Assembly: GCA_963921935.1 (NCBI GenBank)
Contig: OY998185.1
Span: forward strand, 52,777,717 to 52,841,716
Source of the DNA: Galeruca laticollis
Lineage: Eukaryota; Arthropoda; Insecta; Coleoptera; Chrysomelidae
Length of the DNA stretch: 64,000 bases
Reading direction: 5' to 3'
The notes under the pieces are model-generated. The model did not search any database and was not told where the DNA came from. It saw nothing but the letters and a program-made list of their open reading frames with translations. Position numbers and translations under genes: made by a program. This document shows, one piece after another, positions 54,979 through 64,000 of the stretch; position 1 is the first letter of the stretch, and each line of letters begins with the position of its first letter.

Positions 54979-55331
54979 GGGCTGTTATTTATCTTTGATT
55001 TTTTCAGTTATTCCATTTATAAATTAATGTTATGTTTTTATTTTCTTTAGTTGTATTACTTTCAAATACATGTTATTTTTCAACAATTGTAATTTTCTCT
55101 TCCGACTCTTATATTATGGCAAGTATTTAAGTATTCCTTATTGCACTGAAATAATAAGATTATAAATGATGAGATTTCGATACTTTTACGAGACTCTCGT
55201 ACGAGAAACGAGACGAGACTGGAGGCTGCGAGACGAGATTCGAAACGAGACTTATTATTGCATCGGCGAGACGAGACAAGATTTTGTGAAAATCTCGTCT
55301 CGTTGGTCTCGTGCGAACCAATACTTTTCAT

Positions 55332-56289
55332 AAATTTTCCTCCCCAAATAATTTTTCCTTGAACAACTGACACATTCCTTGGAATCCTCGTATCAAAGAA
55401 CCACCCTATGCAATATTTCATCAAAATCGGAATCAATCTTTTTTTGGATCTTCAATTCAAGTTCAACTTTGATGTTTTATAACTCGGTTTGTATTATAAA
55501 TGAAAAGTTGTTGTTTTTTTTATAATAGTATGAGCACTCATCTTTCGAATTTCACCAATTTCAGTCTTTCCATTCCATAGACATAGCTACTATAATTTTT
55601 TTAAGGTAATTTTTTACAAATATTTTTACTCCAACTTTAACTCTGTATATTTTATACATTATAAAATGGAAGAACTTAATCATGGTAGGTAATTAAGATG
55701 CAACGTTTCTCTATTGAACGGCGTAAGAAAGGAATCGATATATAACATAGTTTCGTAATTACGGAATTTTTTATGGAAGCATGTTAAAAACATTTCAAAA
55801 ATTTTGCGGTCCACTTTTATGAAATTTTTTGTTATTTAGGAAATTGAACAGGATACAAAAAGGGCTTAGTTCACATCTGGTACCCTATTTAAACAGAACG
55901 CCATTGTACTCTGCGTTTTCTGACTTAATATTTATTTGTATCAAGTTATATAATAAAAAAAATTATACTCCGTTTTTAAAAGGCATGTAGTAATAAATCA
56001 CTCATTTTGGCCGGAACCATAGGCGTACCACATTTAGTCATTTAAAAAAAGTTAAGGCTTCTAAAATTATCTCATTTCCGAAAATAACCGTTTTGTAATA
56101 TTATTTAAAATGAAATTTCAAATTATCAATTATATAATAAACTGTGGATTACATCACTGACATCAATTTTCCAGAAAATTTATTATTATGTATAAAAGGG
56201 CGTAGACGAGTCCCTCCACTAAGCTCCAGGTAGTTATAATCCTACAAACAATAAATAATAAAATAAATGTTAATAACAATTTTATACAA

Positions 56290-56331
<42 letters not shown>

Positions 56332-56400
56332 ATATATATATCCAAACCAACCCCATTTGCCGATTATTTCACCCAATTAGCAGGTAATTGAAGAAACTTG
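55332..56400. other. AT-rich region, no gene seen
   Basis: No recognisable gene or repeat other than the TA microsatellite near 56.3 kb. Confidence 0.35.
56293..56329. repeat. (TA)n microsatellite
   Basis: TA repeat, continuing imperfectly to about 56341. Confidence 0.93.
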
Positions 56401-56513
56401 ACAAACAGGTAGCTCAAAAATGGTTTTATTATTGTGAAATATAGTCTTTTCAGTTCTAAGAAAATGCCCCCATAATACAATGTACTTACTAGAACTTTTC
56501 AACTATAAAAGTA

Positions 56514-56521
56514 GCGGAAAG
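56514..56521 (+). promoter_or_regulatory. Candidate TATA box for the DD82E transposase
   Basis: TATAAAAG lies 215 bases ahead of the transposase ATG at 56736, with a plausible start region near 56545-56555. It fits an element promoter. Confidence 0.4.
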
Positions 56522-56735
56522 GTTGAATATTTTCAATTTACAGTTCATCTGTTCTGGAGAAACTGCTGTGTTGATTGATTTCCTCATTATTACTGTTATT
56601 TGTTATTATTTTTTACCGTTATTGTTAACTGGTGTTTATTTTTGTACATCTATACAAGTTCTCTTCTCATCACACGAGACAAACACCTAACTACACCTTC
56701 CAACTATATAGTGTTCCAACCAAATTCGACCAGAT

Positions 56736-58026
56736 ATGGAGGATTTATCACCATCTAAGCGACCTAAAGTTGGCCCATTGTCGCTGAACGAAAAAAATCT
56801 GATATTAAATTGCTATTCGTCGTTGAAGAACGAAGAAATTAGAAGAAAAATCATGAATTTGACAGGAAGTGTTGATGAAACTGTGGAGATTACTGCAACA
56901 ATGATGGGTGTTTCAAAAACAACAATTTATAATTTAATGAAGGAGAAAAAAAATGGAAACATCACAGCCCCAGCAAAGTCCCCAGGCCAACCCAAACTTG
57001 AAATGGATGACGACTTGAAGAATGGAATAAGGCGTAAGGTGCATGCTTTTTTCTTTAGAAAAGAGATCCCAACTCTCTCCAAAATTATGGCTTCGGTTCA
57101 AGAAGATTCAGATTTTCCGAAAATGTCTCGAAGTACATTATGGAAAATTTTGAAGGAACTTGGATTTGAATATAAAAAAAATTATCGGAACGCAATGTTG
57201 ATTGATAGAGACGACATTGTCATTTGGAGGAGGAGTTATTTGCGCAATATTTGGAAAGCAAGACTAGATCAAAAACGAATTTATTATTTGGATGAGACTT
57301 GGTTAAATGAAGGTCATACTGTTTCAATGTTTTGGCAAGACACGAATGTCAAAAGTCGGAGGCAGGCAGCTCTTGAAGGGTGGTCAACAGGCCTCAATCC
57401 ACCAGTAGGAAAAGGACGTCGACTCATCATTACTCATATCGGAAGTGCCGAAGGTTTTGTTAAAGGTGGATTGTTGTGCTTTGAGTCGAAGCAAACCGGA
57501 GATTATCATGAAGATATGGATGGAGACGTTTTAAGAATATTTCTCACAAATGTTAGATCTAATTCCAACGGGCTCAGTCATTGTTATGGATAACGCAAGT
57601 TATCATTCCGGGTTAGTGGAGAAATTACCTTCAACTGCATGGCGTAAACAAGATATCCACGATTGGCTAACCTAGAAAAATATTGAATGCCCAGATAACC
57701 CGCTGAAAAATGAGCTCATGCAACTGGCCAATTCACATAAACACAAATATAGTAGATACGTTGTAGATCAAATGGCATCAGCGCGTGGTATAACGGTGCT
57801 GAGGCTTCCTCCTTATCACTGTCAACTCAATCCGATAGAATTAATATGGGCCCAAGTGAAAGGGGAAGTTTCAAGAAAGAATACGACATTCAAAATGAGT
57901 GACGTAAAAGTTTTATTCGAAGACGCGTTAGGTAACGTAACCAAAGAAAACTGGAAGAAATGTGTTGAACACGTGATACAAGAAGAACTAAATATGTGGG
58001 AAATGAATCATATAAGTAACACATGA
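56736..58026 (+). pseudogene. Mariner/IS630-superfamily transposase, DD82E (Sailor-like), two breaks
   Basis: About 430 codons in all. Residues 10-100 hold helix-turn-helix segments (LSLNEKNLILNCYSSLKNEE, MMGVSKTTIYNLMKEKK) with a linker AKSPGQPK; a second HTH-like part reads MSRSTLWKILKELGFEYKKN. Catalytic signatures: IYYLDETWLNEG (first D), VIVMDNASYHSG (second D) and LNPIELIWAQVKG (E). Counting across the insert between the second D and the E gives 82 residues, far from the usual 34-41 and equal to the spacing I recall for the group named Sailor. A frameshift near 57560 and an in-frame TAG at about 57673 break it. The start has a TATA box upstream. I could not define terminal repeats. Confidence 0.82.
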
Positions 58027-58029
58027 TTG

Positions 58030-61000
58030 AACCATTTATAATCAATGTTAATAATGGAAGCTCAACAGAATCGGCTGATTCTGATATATAGACTAGTTTT
58101 TGTGTTAGTTATTACTATTATTTGTTAGACTTTTTTTTTATAAATATTACATTAATTCGTACTTTATTCCTGCATTTTTCTTTTTTCCTCTCCTATTGTA
58201 AACAGTATATTAGTAGTAAAGTTGATACCTACTGCAAAAAAATTTGCTATTTGTTATATAATATTTTATGTTTATTGTTTATTCATAGGAACACAAAAAA
58301 ATGTGTTTTTATTCAATCGATATTGTGAACTCTTTTGAATAGTGCCTTCATATTCATATACCAAGTTTGTTTTATCCTGATTGCACGCCTCTAATGATTA
58401 AATTGTTTATTTGTTCATTCAAATACAATAGAGCGACCCTTTCAATACAATAGGCGACCCAACCGAATACAGAGTTACGGGGTGTCTACCTGAAATTCGT
58501 AACGAATGAGAAATTTTAGTACAAAATTAGATAAACTTCGGAGATATTTTATTATACACCCTGTATCGGTTTTGCATACCTAATGAGCTTTTATTACTCC
58601 ATGCCTTTTAAAAACGGAGTATAAGATAGATAGTGCAGATTTTGAACCTAAGTATCTCATTTTGAAAATTACAAGTTTATAAGTATATTATAATTAGTGT
58701 ATTAATTATAATTTCCTTTTTCTAATAATTTGATTTCAAATAATACCACAAAAAATCCAGGGAAAAGAGGGAGGTCATTTATACAAATACACCGATGATA
58801 ATGGTAAGCTCATACTGCTGTTGTATCTTGTTGAAATCTTATGCTTTTATTAATCTTCTACGAGTAAGCACTATCAGGAAAACATTGTATGAATTTAAAT
58901 ACTGAAACGTTTCGTTACAAATCCAAGGAACTCGCTCCAGCAGAACAACAAGAAGAATAGATTAGTAACATATCATTGTACAAATTAGCAAATAAAAGGA
59001 ATAGCTAGTTGAACAAATTCTGTCCCATTAACAACATCCAATAATTCCTCTCTTAACTTTTTAAAATGTTTCTTTTCTAAAAGCATCCTTCTCAACGGGA
59101 ACAACGCGAAAAGTTCTATATCAAAGTATAAAAATCGAACGACTCCAGCCTCGGGGTGCTTTCCACCATTTTATCAACCCTCTGAATCGATTGGTGTTAC
59201 CAAGAGCAACCACCCTACGAACGGCGAATGGAATACTAGCAGTCGATCGAAGCTTACTCTCATTGGCTGCCGGATACCGTGCCGAAAGATACGTACGTAG
59301 ATCCACAGGGTAGACGAACAAAATAGAAGGATGGCATTATCCTCGGGTAGGACAAAGACGGGATATAACGGGGCAAAATACAAGGCTATCAGGATTTAAT
59401 GTAGTTATAGTGACTTGGCGTTTGGATGGTTCAGACATAAGCTATCAGCTAGTCATATTTAGATTCAAGTTAAACTATACACCCAAATTTTAATTGTATT
59501 AGTCACAGATATTAATAATATCAGTGCTAGTCAATTGTTGGAGTATTATAGACAGGTAGCTTTAAATAGTTGAGGATTAAAGCGATGTCGGGTTGTGATA
59601 TACAAATAACGGTTTCGGTAATATTTTATAGTGATTTTAAACAGAAGGTACGTATTATATTTTTTTTTCAACTCGTTTTAATAATTATCCGATTGACTGC
59701 GCCAGTTTTTATTAATAATTTCGACTAAATTATGGAATAAACTTTTGAAAAACTGGATTTAATGAATAAAATATGTTCAATTTAGAGCTAAAATACCTTT
59801 TTGGCTTTTCTATTTACTTCGAGAGATCAGTGTACCAAGTGTGACAAAAATATTGGATGGAACTTAACTTACCTCAGTAGTACGTGAAAAAAATTAGTTT
59901 TTTGAAGTTACCAAATACAAATTGATTTTTTTTTAAATATTTCAAGAGTTGTTTGACATATATTATAATGGAAATTGTCAAAAATTAAGCCTCCCTTAAT
60001 AGTTTTATGAGAGTTAAGTTCCTCTAAGCCCCCAAAATATTATTTACGTTTGGATTTAATGATTATCGTGGAGCTAATAATTAAACACATTATTTTTGAA
60101 ACTTTTCTGTACCCTAGTACTTCTTATAATATTAATTTTTATAGAGATATGGTTTCTTTTTTATTATACTATAAAAACTTTGTAGTAGACAATTTAACAA
60201 ACAGATGTTGCTGCAACTAGCATTAACAATTGCGTTCATGACCTACCTTTTAGTTATATCCTGTAGTGTACTCAAATAAACAAAAAACATGCGAAATTTG
60301 GAAAAGAGGTTAAATTTGTATATTAATTGTTTATTGACAACTTTAATAAAGATTACAAATATGAAAAATGAAGTAGAACATCCGATATTTGATAAACTGG
60401 ATTTGATAACGAGAGATATCTGTTACAAATTACTTTACTATAGTAAAATCGCAATCGGTGCAGAGTAATAAATCAAAATTTTACGGGACTTGCTCACCAC
60501 AAGTGGACCAAACAAAATATGCAATTTTACCCTATCTGCTGTAATGAATGTTGTGAAAACAAGAAATTTATTTGTGCCGACGGGTATTGTAGAAAGATAA
60601 CAATGACCGAGTCTTATTTTGTTACTTTATAGGGGTATGATAGGCGTAGGTTTAGGAACAGTATTAGGGGTTCGGAGGTATATATTGTTAATATTTGTTG
60701 TATTGCTTAAGTTTTAAATTTTTTTTGTTCTATATATCTTTGAATTTATATTTAAAAGGATACAATGTCTATATGTATATATAAATAAGTTTTGCTGAAG
60801 AAACCAAATAAGACATTGGTTCACAATGAAAATATACAATTTAAAAGCTAATAAAAAAAATTATTAAACTTAAAGGTGGGATTTTGTGTCATCTTGTTCA
60901 TAGAAGAGAATATGCTTCTCCACTGACTAAAGATTTCCACGATATTAATAGCACACTTGAATCGTTATATTCGTGCCACTATCCCGTGTAGGGATGTCGG

Positions 61001-61118
61001 CAAACTGTTGTGTAGTGACCATTATAAGTGGTTCTACAGTGATTTGATATAGCGTAGAGGTTGTACATACAAGGTGCCAGATTATCCGCCGCGTAATGGC
61101 TCATATCAAGCCCTTCTA
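58030..61118. other. Mostly featureless region
   Basis: No transposase or host gene recognised. Contents worth naming: the 91-bp mini element at 58475, a less AT-rich patch at 59100-59450, the recurring 36-base segment at 60437-60472 and a moderately GC patch at 60960-61118. The short minus-strand frames at 59.1-59.4 kb have no family features. Confidence 0.4.
58475..58565. mobile_element. Possible 91-bp mini element with TAC(A/G)GGGTGT ends
   Basis: TACGGGGTGTCTACC at the left and, inverted, TACAGGGTGTATAAT at the right. The ends resemble those of the DUF4817-type elements. Non-coding; could be an extreme internal deletion or chance. Confidence 0.4.
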
Positions 61119-64000
61119 CAGGGCCGTTCCAACCTGGTCGAGCGCCGTCGTGCAAATGTGATCACAGCGCCTTTTTTTGGTGCATATATTTTTTAAATTT
61201 TATATTATGTACATTCAACATAATCGCTAGACGGTAATTAATAAATAATAGAACTTTGAAGCAAAAATAAACATTTTATTACCAAACAAAAAATTAACAT
61301 TTTTTGAACAAGAAATAGTTACCTAATCTAAATAACCTGAATAAAACTAAATAACCACTAAATAAAAGTAGCTTTACGCGCTTTCTTTCTGGAAAATTCA
61401 GAAATAAGTTCAGTCATATTTATATTATCCAACAAATCACTTTCAATCGATATGATTGCCAAATTATCGAGCCGTTGTTGGCCCATTGACGATCTTAAGT
61501 AGTTTTTGATTAACTTTAACTTTGAGAAAGTTCTCTCCGCTGAAGCAACCGATACAGGCATTGTCAACAAAATTCGCAAAGCTACGCTTGCATTTGGAAC
61601 AGAATGAGTTAAATTATTTTTTATAATGTAGTTTAACATTTGTGTCGGTGTTTGTAGATTAAGATTTTTTAAAAATTGCAACTCGTGGAACAATTCTGTT
61701 CCATTTATGTCACGCTCATTACGATTTTTGTCTGTTAAAACTCCTTTAAGCTGTAAACAACAATTTAGTTGTTCCTTTTCTGGTAAATCTGAAAATTTAC
61801 AAATATCCCATAAAAATTGAAAATGGTCGGAATGGGACGACAATAAGTCGAACCTTTCACCAATTGATCTTATAACAATATCAAGTGTACTAAAAAAAAT
61901 GTTTATTTTAAAATCCCGTTCTCCATATGTAATTGGTTTATCGTCATTCTCGTAATTAAATTGTTTTTTAACACGCCTTGGTCTAAACACATTATTAGTT
62001 TTGAGGGTTGGCTCTACATCTAGAGATTTTGCAAGTTCAGAATACATCTCCAAATCCTTTATCACTTCGGTAACTATTGAAAAACTTTAGCAAATTAATC
62101 ATTTGGGTACATGCTTCCGAGATATTAAAATCTTTGGTTTGTAATTTTTTGCTAACAGTATTGACTCCAAACAGAACATTGTACCACAATACTAATGTAC
62201 ATATGAACCGGTAACTTTTTAATTTATTTTCTAAAGATTCAGCCATATGCTTTGTATTGTTATCGAAAGAAACTCCACTGAATATACTATATAAAGCATC
62301 ATAGACTTCCCCAAGCTCAATGGAGTAATGGCATCAATTCTGCTCGACCATCTAGTTTCAGAAAGTGGTTTTAAAGTTAAATTGGAAATATACTCTTTCA
62401 AAACGGTCCAACGATTAGTTGAAGCCGAAAAAAAATTGTAAAGTTCTTGAACCGTAGAAAAGAATTGCCAGCTAGAGTTGTTTCCCTTAAGCATTTAGTA
62501 GAAATTTTTGTAAGCCCTCAGCTGTTGTGTCTTCTATTGGAGCAAAACGTAAGAAACGTTCATCAACAACAATTTCCCCTGATGCTGCATCTAAATTTAC
62601 GAACCTCATACAGACAGAAATTTGTTCTTGATGGCTCATGTCTGGAACAATTTCAAATTTTGACCGCGAAAGGACAGATTTTGTTTAGCTAAAAACTGAA
62701 TAACATGGAATACTCGCTCAATAACCGCATGCCAATATTTAATTCCAGCATTAAACAAATATTTATGAGTTAGATCAATCGTATTGTTTGTTTTAAATCT
62801 AGTTAAACAGTCAGACCATGTCTTAAGATTTTCGAAATGCATTTTACTTTTTTCGTGAATATTTAAATGTTCACTCAAATGTTGCCAATCATTATAGCCA
62901 TTTTCATCAGCCAATCGGGCTTTTGCGGTGTTAAGGTTGAATATTCTGCTACAAAAACAAAACACTGAATTTTTCGATACCGAGTACAGAAGCCAATCAC
63001 GCTTGATTTTTTCATTATTTGGCAAAATTCGAGTGAAGTATGATTCAGAAAATTTTCGCCCAGTCTTGTCTTTCGGAAAAACGCAATTTGAATTGTTATA
63101 ATAGGTTGGACTATATTTTATCAGAAGTTCAATATTCATTGAAGATGATATTTTCGGCAACAAACCTGGATCTTTAGACAGCTGTACAGTCTTACTATCA
63201 AAAACTTCATCATCATCTGCTTCGATAAACGTTACAGTTTTTTCAACTTCAACTGAACTAACTTGATGTCGATGGCTCCATATTATCATCATCATTTTTT
63301 ACGGAAGCCTTCGAAGGAGAATCAATGGGTGCTTTGAAAAATTGAGTTATTTTCTTATTGGTATTTTCCAACACCTCCTCCCGTTTACGTTTGTTAATTA
63401 GATTTTGGTAACCAGAAAGTTTCTTTTTACCTTCAGACATCTAAAAAAATAATACCACATAAAATTTTGGGTTTGGGTTCGGGGTTTGTTGAATCTAATT
63501 AATTTATAATTACGAATTATAACGATCTGGATATAGATTACTTACCTTAACTTTATTTTATACTTATAACTTATACTTTAAAGTTTGAGCTTCCAGAAAA
63601 GAACAAAATTTCAAATAAGGAAATAAGAAATAGGTATAACTTTTTAGCTGATGCGAGATGCGATTTACTCTACTGCTTAAGACAAAAGCCAATGCTCAAA
63701 TGAACATGATTTCACTGCAATACTCGCTTGGCCAGACAAGAATGAACTTGTGAAATGAAACATAGGAACTAAGAAATATAGTGCGGGCGCACGGCGCTCA
63801 GTAATAGAACAAAATATGCAATAGGTCGGGACCAAGCAACTTAAAGAAGTCATATTTGAATCTATAGATGATAATAATGATCATAATAATACATTTTATA
63901 AATTATTTGTTCAAATATTATTACTTATTTCCTACTTTAATCTTAATTCTAGCATATTCAGACATTGGTAAAAATAAAAAAAATATCTTCGGCGCCTTTT
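61119..64000 (-). mobile_element. hAT transposon (DUF4371/ZMYM1-like), right end beyond the window
   Basis: The left end CAGGGCCGTTCCAACC at 61119 is hAT-like. The last 30 bases of the window (GGCGCCGAAGATATTTTTT on the minus strand) resemble the inverted left subterminal sequence near 61170-61200, so the right terminus should lie within roughly 60 bases past the end. A broken minus-strand transposase fills the interior. Confidence 0.65.
61358..63440 (-). pseudogene. hAT transposase, TTF zinc finger/DUF4371/dimerisation domain, broken
   Basis: Starts at 63440 with MSEGKKKLSGYQNLINKRKR and KKITQFFKAP. After a shift near 63290 it reads the TTF-type finger: FSESYFTRILPNNEKIKRDW, SKNSVFCFCSRIFN, NDWQHLSEHLNIHEKS. 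Further pieces (62494-62231, 62246-62037) give LSETRWSSRIDAITPL. The last frame (62065-61358) holds the hAT C-terminus: LTMPVSVASAERTFSKLKLI and QQRLDNLAIISIE. Three or more shifts and a gap near 62500-62640 make it inactive. No introns are needed for the order seen. Confidence 0.85.

Larger units (their letters stand above)
45234..55323 (+). mobile_element. hAT transposon stretched to 10.1 kb by nested insertions
   Basis: Ends TAGTAATTCACACAAGAC (45234) and, inverted, TATTGGTTCGCACGAGAC (55323) agree at 14 of 18 positions, and are flanked by a perfect 8-bp direct repeat CTTTTCAT (45226-45233 and 55324-55331). Both subterminal regions carry dense GAGACGAGAC/GTCTCGTCTC words. Inside are the exons of a BED-finger hAT transposase, interrupted by a Harbinger MITE and a gypsy in the intron, and a CCCACTA-ended element within the catalytic exon. 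Confidence 0.88.

Noticed and set aside
56400..58500. CAGGTAG at 56404 and inverted near 58485 as ends of the DD82E element
   Set aside because: Similarity stops after seven bases, and the right site lies within a different candidate unit.
1..64000. tRNA, rRNA, CRISPR array or bacterial operon signals
   Set aside because: No cloverleaf with the B-box, no rRNA-like blocks, and no regularly spaced direct repeats were seen; spliced genes and retroelements point to a eukaryote.

Overview
This window looks like heterochromatin-like or gene-poor DNA from a large, AT-rich insect genome (possibly a beetle; that is an inference from the element mix, not shown by a host gene). No prokaryotic features are present. 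Almost every recognisable protein belongs to a transposable element: Penelope-like elements (three copies), APE-type non-LTR LINEs, Ty3/gypsy elements, a solo LTR, piggyBac, PIF/Harbinger, several hAT elements, mariner/IS630-superfamily elements with long inverted repeats, and many foldback or MITE-like units. No complete host gene was recognised; two short exon-like stretches (39.35 kb and 42.0 kb) are the only weak candidates.

Layout: 0-2.2 kb Penelope-like copy 1; 3.6-5.8 kb 5'-truncated LINE; 6.2-6.4 kb promoter-like region with a first exon; 6.5-7.0 kb foldback element; 7.0-8.2 kb Penelope-like copy 2 with a palindromic head; 9.1-9.7 kb four-unit minisatellite; 10.4-17.4 kb minus-strand LINE split by a TTAA-flanked piggyBac (10940-14139), which is itself split by a hAT MITE (13276-14021); 17.6-24.7 kb mariner-superfamily element (DUF4817-type transposase) whose left arm holds a solo LTR and whose right arm holds a PIF/Harbinger element with both of its proteins; 25.1-27.5 kb palindrome-armed element with a cysteine-rich CXC protein; 28.4-29.85 kb Penelope-like copy 3 in hairpin form with an 11-bp target duplication; 30.2-30.8 kb hAT 5' end; 31.2-36.5 kb minus-strand gypsy; 36.5-42.3 kb largely featureless; 42.3-43.0 kb foldback; 43.0-45.1 kb second DUF4817-type element; 45.2-55.3 kb a hAT element opened out to 10 kb by a Harbinger MITE, a second gypsy and a CCCACTA-ended element; 56.4-58.0 kb a DD82E mariner-superfamily (Sailor-like) transposase; 58.0-61.1 kb mostly featureless; 61.1-64.0 kb a further minus-strand hAT running to the end of the window.

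The elements do not form a pathway. Their relation is one of nesting, and several junctions are readable to the base: target duplications TTAA (piggyBac), ACTGGATG and CTTTTCAT (hAT), TTGT (solo LTR), TAATA (Harbinger) and an 11-bp repeat (Penelope). A second theme is the density of long inverted repeats: at least ten loci could fold into arms of 100 to 640 bp. Nearly all coding regions carry stops or frameshifts; the least damaged are the 639-aa LINE reading frame, the Harbinger SANT/Myb-like protein, the gypsy gag and the GIY-YIG half of Penelope copy 3.
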